A stretch of 28,697 bases of DNA from Porphyra umbilicalis (Eukaryota; Rhodophyta; Bangiophyceae; Bangiales; Bangiaceae), in NCBI GenBank assembly GCA_002049455.2, contig KV919291.1:1-28697 (forward strand), read 5' to 3'. Under the pieces are notes generated by a model. It did not search any database and was not told where the DNA came from. It was given only the letters and a program-made list of their open reading frames with translations. Shown here in pieces: positions 8,391 through 19,370 of this stretch. The stretch's first letter is position 1, and every line of letters starts with the position of its first letter. A program made the translations under genes and the position numbers.

Positions 8391-11098
8391 TCGCCCAGGT
8401 AGTTCTAAATTTGCCGGCTTGTAAATCTATAACGAGTAGACGCGAAAGAATGTTATGAGATAGCCGTGCAAAGCTCATGTGAGCTGGCCTCAGCATGATT
8501 CGGAGGATCATGTGCACAACAGTCCCGTGGATCGGCGAATATCGTACACTACAAATTGCCTGATTCTCAAGTTCCCTCTGTGATTGGGCAGTTCATCACT
8601 ACAGTTTCTGGACTCGTTCTACGGATCATCTTCGGGACTGATTCTGGGATCGTTCCAGAAGCAGTGTCATCTTGACCCAAAGATCATCTTGGGGACTGTC
8701 CTTCGAAAAAGTGTGAGGGCTTGTTCAACCGATAGTCAGTCTGCTTCTTCCGCAAACATAATGTCTGCCTTTTGCGCCAACAGCGTGAGCAAAAAACCTT
8801 GGGGAGCCTCTTCGTTCACACCAACGCCCATCATGGAACCTGACGCATCATGTGTGGAACTTCGATTCCCATTCTTAGCGAAGCTTCTTACCCTCAACGA
8901 CGCAACGCTCTCTCAGAGACCCACGTGGCAACAGAACCGCCCACTAATTAACTTTCAAGTGGAACCTCTGTGGCACGCCACGTGAAAATGTGATCTGAAA
9001 CAAATGGCCCTGCACTAAACTGGCAACCCCCCTTCGCAGCTCAACGCCGACGTCAACGCCCTTTATCCTGTGGCTCCTATGGAAGCGACCGAAAACCATG
9101 CCGCACATGCGCTGCAGCTCACGTGAGCTGTTGAGCCACTGATATTTCACACCGTCGCCGCGCTCACCGCCACAGACGAGTACACTTGGACACGACGCAC
9201 TGTACAACAGTTGTTCTCAAAATAGTCCAGCCACGCAAAGGCATAGGACATGGGCCAACTATCCTTATGAATCATTGAATTAAGCAAAGAGTGAGGGGGG
9301 GGTGCACATGGGCCCGCCTTCAGCTGCCCTGGCGGCACGATTTCCTATCGTGTAGCCGCAGTTTTGTCTTGAAGCGTGTGCCAGCCGTGGAGGGAGCACT
9401 GGATGAAGTCGGCAGTGTCGTGGAGAAGAATTGATATCTAGAGCGGGTGGGGTGTAGCCAATGCTCAGGTCATGAAGGTCGCGTGCGTTCATGGTGACTC
9501 TTCCAGTGCCTTCGCTCGGGTTTTCCTGATTACCATTGAGGATGAAGGCATTCTCGCGAAGCTTCGCTCCCAGCCCAGCACTCAGTGCAGGGCTTTCTCT
9601 CGTGGGTTCTTCTGAGAGGTATAGAACCTTGGGACTGCCAGTTACGAGCGTGCCATGCTAGGCAGTCGGGGACGAGATTGCCACTGAGCTGAGAAAGAAA
9701 ATTTTCTTCACGTGGGCGAGACCCAATCATTGTAAGTGGGGACTGGGTGCGTCCGGGAGTTAGAGATTTTCTCGATGTGCGAGCCCACGCATGTTTACCC
9801 AGTTCCCATCCCCTCTCACGCCTAGTCAAGACCGCCTCCAGCGACTCTTTTCGATTTCAGGGCCGAGGAAGCCACCTGATTGGATCGGTCCAACAATTCT
9901 GGATTTCTATTGGCGGTTGCGGTGGCCGGCAGTGGGATTGGAAAACATAGCACTTACTGCCTCCACGTCCTCAATTTTTCCTGCGGAAGTGGATGTGGGC
10001 CAATTAGCGCATGACACCTACCCAATAGGCGAGATGCCCTTGAGTGGACTCCCAGTGTGAAGGCCGGTCTCTGATCTGTCTTCGGCTTTCATGCGAAAGA
10101 GACGACATCCGATGAGCCCAATTCGAAGAAGATGCAGTTTGCTGCCCGAGCCGATAGCGGTCGGGTGGGTTCTCTTCATATCATTGGGTTCAACTCAGAG
10201 CGCTGATCACAATGATGCCAAAAACATACGGTCCACCCAAGACTATCAACAAAAGAACCCAGATTTATTGGACTGCCTTCATTGACGGTAGAACCGGTGT
10301 TGTCCGGTCCTGCTGACCGCACATCATGGTTGTATGCAGACACTCTTTTACCATATAGTTGTTGAAGTCCAGGGCCGGCCCCCAAGATGCTTGGAAACAT
10401 AAGGGGCGAAAAGAGTGGCGGCGACGGCGGTGCGGGGACGCCCCCTGGTACGCCGCTGGCGGGCAAGGTTGACGATGATGGGGGAGTTGCGTCATGCGTT
10501 GCCGCGTTGCGCGCGAGCGACGCGTCTTTTGGGCTGACGCGGCTCGTCGTGTCGGGCGCGCCGCTGCAGGACGGGGGTGGGGACCGCCGCCGCCTGAGCA
10601 AGTAGGGTTGTGCGCGCCCGGTGGGGCGCCGTGTGGGGCTAGCGCTTACAAAGGGGTATGAGAGACGCCGAGCCCGGTGACAAGCCCCTAACGGCGGAAG
10701 AGAGACAAAAAGCACGTTTACCGACTCTTTACAGACGCTCTCCCCACCACTGTCACGCGCATGCGATCGCCCCGCGCGCACGGCGGTCCTAAGTGCCCCA
10801 TCTCTCCACGCTCAACGTCGGTGCCGCCCTCGAGTCTCGCCTCGGCCAACCCCACCACATCGGGCTCCCCGCCTAACCCGACAGTGGCGGCCGCCAAGAA
10901 TGTGCAGGGAGCGTTTCTGGCAGCGTCTGCAGGTGCGGGGAAGAGACCTGGAGAGACCGGCTGTCCTTTTACTTTTCTCCTCCAATCCTCGAAGGCGGCA
11001 GCGCTTGCATTTTCAAGGAGGGGGTGGGGAGGGCGCGTCCGAACGTCATGACTTCGCTGCAAGCAAGAATAAAATTGCGCACAACAAATTATCGTACG
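8391..11098. other. Less GC-rich region with no supported gene
   Basis: Frames here are short and none encodes a recognisable domain. From about 8400 to 10350 the base composition is clearly more balanced than the flanks; from about 10380 to 11060 it is GC-rich again. The right part probably includes the 3' end of the interrupted hAT element, but I could not find a hAT inverted repeat or an 8-bp target duplication. An AATAAA on the plus strand near 11070 has no gene to serve. Confidence 0.4.
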
Positions 11099-12167
11099 CT
11101 ACACTGTCTCGTCACCCACATCACTCTCCCCATCGCGACTCGCACAGTTTTCATCGCCGCCCAAGTCCACCATGACCGACTGTAAAAAGTCTAAGTCAAG
11201 ATCACCGCCGCCCAGCAAGTTGATGTCGGTGTGCACGAACATCAACTTGGAGACCTTCTCGTGCGTCAGTTTGTTGCGCACCACTGAGTGGATAGACTTC
11301 TGCAACGAAAAGGAGCGCTCGAATGAGCAGGAGGAGGGCACCATGCCCGCCAATGCCTTGCCAATCTCGCGCAGTGCCTTGGCGCTGCCGTCGTACATTG
11401 ACCACCAGCTCCAAACATCCCAGTCCGAGTTCATCACCTGCGCCACGTCCAACGGTGCGCCCGGCTTGCGAGCCGCAGCGGCACCGTGCGCAAACGAGCC
11501 TGAAAGAGCCGCGTACATAGAGAACTGTGCGCGGAGCCGCTCCATGCGCTCGTCGTCCCCCATGGTCTGCAGCTCGTCGGAGGTGAACACTGCAGGGGAG
11601 CGGATGAAGAAGGTGTGTATCGCGCGGAAGGCGCGCTCGCCGTGCTCAGCCACGTCGATGACCTGAGAGTCAAAAACGCGCGGGTCCAGTGCGGCCACAA
11701 GGTAGTGGATGTCTTCTAACAGCAGCACCCGGACACTGCTGTCCTTCGGGCCGTGGACCCGCTTGCGCACTACGGCCGCAAACCATTCGAGCACGTCGTT
11801 CGACGCAGTGCACACCAACTCCCTCGAGCGCATCGCCTCCGCCAGCGCCGCCATCTCGCTTTCCAGGTGCCTCGTGGCAGGAAAAGACGACAGAAAAAAG
11901 AGCCGCCTCGCCGTCAAATAGCCGGACGTAAGTGCACACGGGATCCAGAATGCGGCACGCGGCCGTCCAGTCCCTCGCGTCGGCCGTCGATTCGGCCACT
12001 CGGAAAAATCTGGCCACGGCCTCGCGAGCACTTTCGTCTCTTGGCTTGACAAGACAAGGGAGCTCCGCCCCGTTGTATAACTCGAATATGGTTCTCAAGG
12101 CCGGTCTGTTGTGTGGTATTAAAAACAATGGTTCAATTACAAGTGTGTTGGGACCGACCGTAGCCAA
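11099..12167 (-). pseudogene. hAT transposase, C-terminal half
   Basis: This is the C-terminal part of a hAT-family transposase. The first segment (12167 to about 11880) contains NRPALRTIFELYNG and ILDPVCTYVRLFDGE, typical of the middle of hAT proteins. A frame change within about 11860-11900, near an A run, moves to the frame that ends at 11099. That segment holds the diagnostic hAT C-terminal dimerisation region: WDVWSWWSMY, PSSCSFERSFSLQKSIHS, VRNKLTHEKVSKLMFVHTD, followed by an acidic tail. The N-terminal and DDE regions are missing here but are found at 15875-16945. One frameshift and loss of the front half make it non-functional. Confidence 0.85.
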
Positions 12168-12354
12168 GCAATAAAGCGAGTTCTATCGCCGTCGCGGCGA
12201 GGAATAAAGACCTTTTGTTGAAGGGTATCCGATGGGGAGCCGGGTGGTGCCCGCGACGGCGACCCCGGACCCATGGTGATTTAATACAAACGAGGGCACT
12301 GGTCGATCGACCGTTCGATCACAAGCGATCGTAATAAGTGCCGGAGGACAGATA

Positions 12355-12370
12355 CAGTCTGTATCGGTTA
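12355..12370 (+). repeat. Left terminal inverted repeat of Tigger-like element 2
   Basis: CAGTCTGTATCGGTTA, preceded by the TA target site. It shares the CAGTC..TATC.GGTTA core with element 1. Confidence 0.93.
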
Positions 12371-12659
12371 TTTTCTGACCTGATATTGTCACGCCCGTGA
12401 CAATACCCGGTCACAATCGATCGCACAGGGGGGTACTATCTCAATATTTTATTTAAATCGATTGGCTTGTTAACAGTTACTCGACCGACTGTTGACCCCC
12501 AGTTCACCGTACCCCCTGGCAAGCAGAACCCCATTTTTTTGACGCCGTCGTCGCCATCGGTCGACGCCGTCCACGTCGCCAGCCGACGACGCCGACCGTT
12601 CCTCTGGACGAAGGACCAGCCCCACCTACAACCTCACCCTTTCTCACTGCTACACCAAC

Positions 12660-14253
12660 ATGCCAGTCTGGGACGCCCCTTGCCCCCCGCCCTCCCCCCC
12701 AGCAATTTCCCAATCCCCTCCATCTCCCACCCATCCCGCCACCATCCAACCAGGCTCCGTCCCTTTGGCCTCGGGCGTTGACACCGCTGCGGCTGTTGCG
12801 GAGGCTGCATTTGCTCTCAAGGCGCCCGACGTGGCTGAGGCGAACGCTGCTGCCGTTCGACATGCCGCCTACGCTGCCGCAGTTGCCATTGAAGGCGTGC
12901 GCGGTGGCGTCGATCAGCGTCGCTTTCCTGCTGGAGGAGCGCATGTGCGTCGACGGCGCTTACAGCCAGACCGACTGCCACTAGCGCCCCGTGCACAACT
13001 CCGAACACTCACTCTCGGGGTGAGGCTGGACGTGATAGAGGCGCGGGAGCGGGGGCTGTCCTTCCCTGACATCCTGCGCACCATTGCTCCCTCGTCTTTC
13101 ATTGACAACCTCTGCAAGGTCTGGCAGAGGCGCAACCACTGCAAGTCGCTAGCTGCCGCCGGTACGCGGGCATCCCGAGCAAATGGGCTGGGATCGGACT
13201 TCGGCTCCATCGACGCGCGGATGACGATTGGTTTCTTCTATTGTCAAGGCGTGGGCGTAAACGTATTCCTTTCACCATCTCGATGTTGCAAGAGAAAGCC
13301 CGGAGGCTGGCGGACGAGCTGCGGGAGCCCAATTTCAAGGCGTTGTGGAGCTGGGTGCAGCGGTGGACACAGCGGCACAACCTGACGAGCGTGGTACTTC
13401 ATGGGGCAGGCGGTTCGGTCAACTTGGAGGAAGCGGAAGAGTGGATGGCAACCATACAGGGACTACTTCAAGACTTTGAACCCGAGAACATCTTCAACAT
13501 GGACGAGACCGGGCTTTTTTACCGTTGGCTACCGAACCGGTCTTTTGTACCTGCGAAGCAGCGTCGAGCCGCGAGGGGCACCAAGAGCATGAAGGCAAAA
13601 GAGCGGGTCACCCTTCTCTTGGCTTGTAACGCCACAGGGTCCAAGAAAGTTCCCGTAGCCATCATTGGCAAGGCCGCGCTGCCGCTGTGCTTCCGCCGGC
13701 CCGGCTGTGCGTCACCGCTCACATACTTCAGCCAGCGCAACAGCAGGATGGATGGGGTTGTCTTAAAAAGTGGATTTACGAGGTGTTTTTGCCCTTCATT
13801 CGACTGCGCACCACCGAGAAGGTCGCCCTCGTGGTCGACAACTTCGCCTCCCACGACGGCGTCAGCGACGATCAGCTGGTGCTCATCGCCTTCCCCCGCA
13901 ATACAACACCTGTCTTCCAGCCCCTCGACGCGGGCGCAATTGCGGCGCTAAAACTACGGTACAAGCGGCGCTTCCTGAGCGCGATGGTAGAGCATCTCGA
14001 TGGTTTGACGTCCACAACCGGCGTCACGCGGACCACGGCAACGTTGGCCAACTCCGGACGGGTGTCGTTATTGGACGTGACACGTATCATCCAAGACGAG
14101 TAGGCCGAGACAACCCCGGAGTCGCTGGCCCGATGTTGGAATACGGCCCGGTGCTTGTCAGCTCCCATGCAGAACGCGCTCACCGATCTCTACACCGACT
14201 ACCATCGTGCTGACACGGCGCCGGTGGCCAAGGCAGTGGCGGATATTACTTAA
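12660..14253 (+). pseudogene. Tigger/pogo-type transposase, frameshifted
   Basis: This relic transposase belongs to the same family as the one in element 1. From ATG 12660 the first frame carries an Ala-rich leader and a CENP-B-like helix-turn-helix (RLDVIEARERGLSFPDILRT). Around 13245-13270 the frame shifts into the second DNA-binding domain and the first catalytic Asp (NMDETGLFYR). Around 13755-13775 it shifts again, giving the second Asp (LVVDNFASHDG), the third Asp (FQPLDAGAI) and the KLRYKRRFL motif. A TAG at 14101 precedes the typical C-terminal region, which stays open to the TAA at 14251. All three catalytic Asp codons survive, yet two frameshifts and a stop make it dead. An AT-rich stretch near 12443-12460 could be the old promoter. 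Confidence 0.9.
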
Positions 14254-14879
14254 GTGCTGCTTAGTGTGACGCTTACAGACGGCCTGTTCCCCGGGACCCA
14301 GTCCGAAGATTTGATCAGTGGTGTGTCTGCGTGGCTGGGAGCTGAGGAGAACGCCGGAATATTGGAGGATACATTGATATGGTGTTGGGCGGAGGGGAAG
14401 GTGAAGATGAAATTGAGTGATGGGTCACGATAGTGTCTGTGCAACTCTCACACCAATCTGTAGATATGAAAAAGACAATGTAAGTATCCCGACAAACAAT
14501 CGTCACCCCCTCGGCATACACGTCCGCAATCCTAGACACGGACTATCTGCTGGATAGGCGGTGGACACGGAGGGGCGTGCATAACCCCGGCACAGTCCAA
14601 AGAGGGCCAATGATGGCGGTGGAAGCTCCTGGTGGGAGGTCTGCAGCATTTAGGAAGACTGGTCGCACCACAGAGGCCGAAAGTGGGGAGGAACGGGTGG
14701 AGAGCGGGGGTTGGGGCGCAGGCAGCGGCCGTCGCCCGTACCGCCACAGCAGGAGTGGACGGTGCGCCCGGCGGCAGGAGACGTCGCACGACAGGGCGGC
14801 GGCGACGGTGGGGGATGTGAGTGGTGCAGAGCGAGGTGGGCCGCCGTAGGGAGGTGGGGCTCCGCAACGGCGTGGTGCC

Positions 14880-15270
14880 GGGCGCAACAGTGCGGGATGC
14901 AATCGGCACCGTCGCGGGGGCAGACGTGGGGCACCAGGTGCTCCAAAGCGTGAGGCAATCGGCCCCGCCGCTGGGGCTGAGGTGGGGTACCGGACGCACC
15001 AGTGCGGGCCAGTGCAGGAGGCGACCGACACAGGCGCGGGGCAGGGGTAGGGTACCGGGGGCACAATGGCGGGAGGCAATCGGCCGTGCCGTCGGAGCAG
15101 AGGTGGGGTACCGGGCGCACAAGGGCGGGAGGCAATCGGCACCGCCGTGAGGGCAGAGGTGGTGTATCAGGCGCACCAGGGCGGGAGGTAATCGGCGACG
15201 CTGCGGGGGCAGAGGTGGGGTATCGGGCGCACCAGGGCGGGAGATAATTGGCACCGCCGCGAGGGAAGCA
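14880..15270. repeat. 56-57 bp minisatellite inside Tigger-like element 2
   Basis: The block GCAATCGGC (or a close variant) recurs at about 14899, 14955, 15021, 15076, 15132, 15188 and 15244, mostly every 56-57 bp. Each unit also holds GGGCAGAGGTGGGGTA and a CGGGCGCACCAGGGCGGGAG-like stretch. About seven imperfect units are present. Open frames across the array follow from its composition and are not called as a gene. Confidence 0.85.
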
Positions 15271-15710
15271 GGGGGTGGTAAGGGAGTTCGGTGTTGGTGA
15301 TTGCTCCCGTGCGAGCGACTGAGGCTTGTGGAGGCACGAGGACCGGCGACGCGCCGGGCAGCTGTGGGGTTCCGCGATCGAGGCGACTGGCGAGTGCGGG
15401 GGTGTGAAGCAGCTCCTCAATCAAAGGGTGTGTTGAGAGGGCTGCACCCTTCCTGGCAACGCACTTTGTAAGTGGCGCGTGAGAGACGGCGATTGCGTTT
15501 GAAGGGTGGTGCTCGATGCGCTGCCACGTTCAGGCTTCGAACAAGAGAAAGCGCGATCAGCTCAACTTCGTTGACAGCGTCGCCACGCTCGTAGAAACTC
15601 AGATTCGATCGTTTTCTCTTTTGGAACCCCGACTGTGGGCACAATCGTGGCCAGCGGCTCCGTCCTCGTGGAGAATATTTTCTCGAAACGGCCATCACCC
15701 GACGTGACAT

Positions 15711-15726
15711 TAACCGATACAGACTG
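15711..15726 (-). repeat. Right terminal inverted repeat of Tigger-like element 2
   Basis: TAACCGATACAGACTG on the plus strand, the exact reverse complement of 12355-12370, followed by TA. Confidence 0.93.
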
Positions 15727-15874
15727 TAAGACAGGCAAGCAAACAAACAATAAAAAATGAACCATGCGGAAGTAGCCCCAGAGGGCACGCCACAGGCCAA
15801 TTCGCACAGTACGTGGGCTTTGGCCAGTCAAGGGGGCTACCGGTGGCAATTTTCCATATGCAGGGGAAGAAATG

Positions 15875-16945
15875 CTACATGTTGCGCGCGTACGCCGCCA
15901 TCAAGTCGCGGTTGTACCGGAACCGGGTCGTGCTGGGCGTCACGTACGACACAGCTGTCTGCTGCTTGGATGCCGCGTCCGCCGGCAGAGATTTGTTGTA
16001 CCGAAGCTTGGCCGCCTCGTACGCTGCCAAAATCCGGCTGTGCCGCCGCTTAAACGCCGACACCGCCGTTGCCGTCGACACCCGACCCTGCATCCACGAC
16101 ACCCTGCACAAATCTCCGACGAGGAGGTTAGCCACGTGGGCCTGGTCGTTCAGGGACACGAGGCCAGGATTCGCCACAGGCACTAGCCGCCGCATCTCCA
16201 CGCAGGCTGCCGCATTGTCGGTTGCCAGCGCATGGAACGTGTTCATGCCGCCGTACTTGTCCAGCTTCTCCAGCACCAGTCGCGCCTACCCGGGCGCATC
16301 TTGACACTCGTCCCCACAATAGACAGAGTCTAGAAAGACAACATTGTCACCCACCTCAGCAAGCAGGTTCACAATGTGGTGCTGCTTGACGTTCTCCCAC
16401 GCGTCGAGGACGCAGACGGCCTTGCACCGCACGACCCATGATGCAAGCAAGTCGAGCACCTCTTTTCGCGTCTCGTTATACATCGCGGTGAGCCCAGGCC
16501 CGGCCATCTTCTTGCGGGAAGGGCTGCCTGGCGGTTGAGATCCGAGCAGCTGAGGCGAGAACACCACAGAGCCAGCTCCGCTCGCACCACCACGAATTCC
16601 GGACACCCCAGGCGCCGGCCTCGTGGCAGCGTCAGACGAGTCAAGTGGGCGAGCTTTACACTTCTGCAGCGTTGAGCAAGCATCCCACGCCACTTGCTGG
16701 ATCGATGGGGCGAGACGGAAGCCAAAGAGGTGCTGGGCCAAGATTGTACCGCTCTGCTGCTTGGTCTTGACGAGCATGCGACAATGCAAGCACGTTCCGC
16801 CAACACCAGAAACCGCGGAAAACTCCGTCGTGGCGTTTTTGGCCTTGCGTACACCTTTGTGCCCTCGGGTTGGAGGCGCGATCGGGGCTTCGCCTTCCTC
16901 TCTGCCAGCGGCCGCTCGATGGGGGCTTTCTGCCGTGGAAGACAT
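15875..16945 (-). pseudogene. hAT transposase, N-terminal half (DUF659-like)
   Basis: This is the N-terminal and first catalytic part of a hAT-type transposase. The start chosen is ATG 16945 (MSSTAESPHRAAAGREEGEA). A Cys-His region (GGTCLHCRMLVK then AQHLFG) resembles a degenerate BED zinc finger. The DUF659-like part follows: VCVLDAWENVKQHHIVNLL, NVVFLDSVYCGDECQDA, then HALATDNAAACVEMRRL and LVSLNDQAHVANLL. A TAG at 16286-16288 interrupts the frame between these blocks, and the frame ends at 15875 shortly after STTRFRYNRDLMAAY. The dimerisation domain is missing here, but a matching piece occurs at 11099-12167 on the same strand beyond the nested Tigger-like element. Dead by one internal stop and the insertion. 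Confidence 0.8.
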
Positions 16946-17205
16946 GGCTCCAAGGCCGACGTGAAGGTGGCAGGGTGGAAACAGTAGGGGGAGCCGCAAC
17001 GAGAGGGAGCTCTGCCGCTGCTTCGGGGATGGTGGGGGTGGAACAACCGCAGCGTCATGCACGCCGCAGCATGGACGGGGGGTTGCGTGCTGTGGATGCG
17101 AAGCTGGTGGGCGTGATGGCAACAGTCGAGATGTTAATGGCACCAGTCGCCGGTGGACAGTTGAATCAATCAGATAACATGACCAATTACAGTGCCTTCT
17201 CGTTA

Positions 17206-17327
17206 CAGTGCGTTCTCGTTATCAGAGACAGCTGAGAATTAATAAAAAGTGGCCTACATGGTCCGGAAGGGAAGACTTGCGACCCATATTCTCTTGTAAA
17301 TAATTCTCTTACAACGAGAACGCACTG
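17206..17327. mobile_element. 122-bp TA-flanked inverted-repeat element (MITE)
   Basis: Left end CAGTGCGTTCTCGTT and right end AACGAGAACGCACTG are perfect 15-bp inverted repeats, flanked by TA at 17204-17205 and 17328-17329. No coding capacity. The CAGT terminus with TA target suggests mobilisation by a pogo/Tigger-like transposase, though the terminal sequence differs from the two large elements here. The left end is preceded by a near duplicate of itself (17188-17203). Confidence 0.8.
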
Positions 17328-17382
17328 TACAACAGACAGCTGATTCAGCTCAATATCAATAAAAATGGCCAACACGCACTGT

Positions 17383-17402
17383 AACCAGAGGATGACCGAC
17401 GG
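17383..17402 (-). repeat. Candidate outer split repeat (B2)
   Basis: AACCAGAGGATGACCGACGG here resembles CACCAGAGGATGACCAACGG at 18213-18232, which directly abuts the inner 500-bp repeat. Similarity fades beyond about 40 bp, so this is weak evidence for the B1-A2-B2 arrangement of PAT/Ngaro elements. Confidence 0.45.
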
Positions 17403-17710
17403 AGGAAGGTGTCAATAACGTGATTCACTTCCAAAGTGGGCTACTCTGGTCCCCCCAAGGCGACCAGTCGACCGGCTAGTCCGGTGCCACGGAATAATAC
17501 CAAAGCAGGTTAGTGCGAGTGACTTGCGGCCGCTCAAGGCGGGCGTGCTCGCGTGCGCAAAGCAGGCGCACACGGCCAAGTCACAAGGAAAAAGAAGACG
17601 TGATCGCAATGCCCCGAGGTATCCTCCGCATGAACAAAGCGAACGCCCCGGCAGGGGCGCCCGGTACAGTCGACGACGGTCTCCCGGCTGCGTCGAGGGG
17701 GGAGGGTGGG

Positions 17711-18210
17711 CGACGACGAGCAGAAATGAACGCTGCCGGCCGAGGTGGCCGGCGAGGGAGGCGCTCGTCGCAGCGTCTTGTACCCGGTCCAGCTCTCCCG
17801 GAGCAGCCCGGCAGCCGCCCGTGGCAAGCAGCGTGCGGCGACGCCGGCGCCCGTGGGCGGGCGACGGTGGCACCGCCTTCTGCGTCGTGGGTTGGTGACG
17901 GGCGGCGGGGGGGGGGGGGGGGGGATGAGCGGCACCCCACCCCCGCAGCCCCCGCAGGCGCCACTGCAGCGTCAGCCCCACCGTCCGCGCCCGAGGTCGT
18001 GGCGGCGCCCGTTGGTGGCGGGCGGCGCCCGCCGTCGGCGAGCGGCGGGGGGGGGGAGCGGAGCAGGTGGCGGCGCACGTGGCGGGGGGGAGACACCCAC
18101 CCGTAGTCGATCGTCCGGCGGCCGTCGGCCACGCCGGCCTCGACCAACACGAGCGCAGCAGCGGCAGGGATTGACGATTTCCGATTACAGGACCAATGGG
18201 CATTACAGCC
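17711..18210 (-). repeat. 500-bp direct repeat of the retrotransposon, downstream copy (A2)
   Basis: Matches 22670-23166 end to end with only about ten differences plus a poly-G length change (18 versus 19 G). It runs from CGACGACGAGCAGAAATGAA to GGACCAATGGGCATTACAGC. In element sense it begins near TGTAATGCCCATTGGTCC. Confidence 0.93.
17907..17924. repeat. Poly-G tract, 18 G (in A2)
   Basis: Uninterrupted G run inside the retrotransposon direct repeat. The matching run in the other copy is 22863-22881 (19 G). Confidence 0.9.
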
Positions 18211-18307
18211 ATCACCAGAGGATGACCAACGGGGGCGGGTGCCATTATTGTCGGAGGTGGGCTGGGGCGTAGCGCCTCAGCAACTCTCATGCGGCCGGTG
18301 ACTGGCG

Positions 18308-19370
18308 TCAGCGCGTGCGGGCGTAGGAGCGGAGCGTCGTCTCCCTCGAGGCGGGCCCCATTATCTCCGCGATCATCGGGAGCGGGAGGCCGATGGCGGA
18401 CGCCTGGGACCCGGCGCCGCTGCGGAGAGAGTGCCCTTGGTACTTGCGGCCGAGCGGCGCTGGCGTCGGGAAGAGTACGAGCAGGTGCTTGAGCCAGACG
18501 TTCGTGACCCGGGCGGCGAGCCAGAAGCGGCTTTGTGCGGGTGGGTCGGCGAGGTCGGCGAAGAGCATGGCGTCCGGGTGGCGGCCGGCCGCGTCTTGCT
18601 GCTTGACGACAAGACGGACGAGTGCCGCGACCTTTTCCTGCTTGTCTGGCGTCAAGTTGATGAGAACCGTGAAGGCGAGGCGCTCCCGCGTCTTCCGTAG
18701 GGCCATCTTAAAGTCCACTACCTGCATCTTCAGGCCGTGGGCAGTGAAGGACACGTCGCGGCGGCGCATGCAGGTCGCCGCCCGCGGCCGGTTGAACAGG
18801 ACAAAGGCGAGCGTCAGGCCGGCCACTGGATGCGAAGGAGCGTGTCGGGGGTCGACAGGCCGACGTCACAAACCTTGAGGATAAACGCGGCAGGTAGCGG
18901 CATGCGTTGGAGCCTCAACTCCCCCCCAGCCGCGTCCAGCGCGTGCGCGCGGAACCCGTACACGGCAAGCTGAACAAGCGGGTACTTCACAGGAGTGTCG
19001 TGCCCCGCCAGGGCGTACAGGGACGACACGGCAGACAGTTACTTGACGAGAAAGGGGGGCGCGAGCGCGCCGCGCTTGAGCTTGTGCAGGACATATCCCA
19101 CCATCGTGGCCGGCGTCGCGGGCAGCGGGTCCCGATCCGCGCCCGCACGATATGAGAGGAAGGCCCGGCACTTGCTCATGTACGACAGATCGGTGTTGGG
19201 ACGATAGCCGCCGGAGAGGAGGGCAAGCGCCGCCGCAGGGTCGGAGAGATCAGACACGAGTGGGCCGGCGATGCGGTAGAAGATAAGCTCCCACCACTGA
19301 GCGTCGTTCCTCAGCGCCGGTCGGGCGCGAAGCGGAAGACCGCAGTCTTCCAAAAGGGCCGCCGCGCCGC
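18308..19370 (-). pseudogene. DIRS-type tyrosine recombinase
   Basis: This enzyme would integrate the circular cDNA of the retrotransposon. The N-terminal part (DLSDPAAALALLSGG, YMSKCRAFLSYRAG) fits the SAM-like core-binding domain. A TAA at 19039-19041 interrupts it; the same frame then runs on to about 18830. There a shift enters the frame carrying the catalytic domain: FVLFNRPRAATCMRRRDV (first Arg region), GHSLRSGAGSQA (H-x-x-R), IAEIMGPASRETTLRSYAR (catalytic Tyr). Counting from codon 18826, His132, Arg135 and Tyr168 have family-like spacing. It overlaps the end of the RNase H frame around 19311-19370. The catalytic residues look intact, but one stop and one frameshift make this copy inactive. 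Confidence 0.85.

Larger units (their letters stand above)
12355..15726 (+). mobile_element. Tigger/pogo-like DNA transposon, complete ends (3.37 kb), decayed
   Basis: Left end TA then CAGTCTGTATCGGTTA; the right end reverse-complemented is identical over 16 bp, with TA at 12353-12354 and 15727-15728. Beyond that the ends share a TGTCACG block, displaced by an indel. It contains a plus-strand transposase relic in its left half and a GC-rich minisatellite in its right half. It lies between two hAT transposase halves, so it inserted after the hAT element. Confidence 0.93.
11099..16945 (-). mobile_element. hAT element core, split by a nested Tigger-like insertion
   Basis: Minus-strand order is N-terminal hAT half (16945 to 15875), inserted Tigger-like element (15726 to 12355), C-terminal hAT half (12167 to 11099). 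The order and orientation are those of a single transposase, and the insert carries its own inverted repeats and a TA duplication. The outer hAT ends were not found, so these limits cover only the coding core. Two different hAT relics lying side by side remain possible. Confidence 0.6.

Noticed and set aside
10176..10781. 201-codon minus-strand frame
   Set aside because: No recognisable domain, crosses a sharp composition change, and has no supporting motif or conserved neighbour.
14880..15270. Possible CRISPR array
   Set aside because: Repeats are contiguous and diverged without unique spacers; no cas genes; eukaryotic setting.
14532..15420. Pro/Ala-rich minus-strand frames over the minisatellite
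   Set aside because: The peptides simply restate the 56-57 bp DNA repeat in several frames, with no domain.
17412..18290. 292-codon minus-strand frame across the downstream 500-bp repeat, partly shared by the upstream copy
   Set aside because: It extends past the repeat with no domain, and the shared stretch follows from the repeats being nearly identical. Composition explains its openness.
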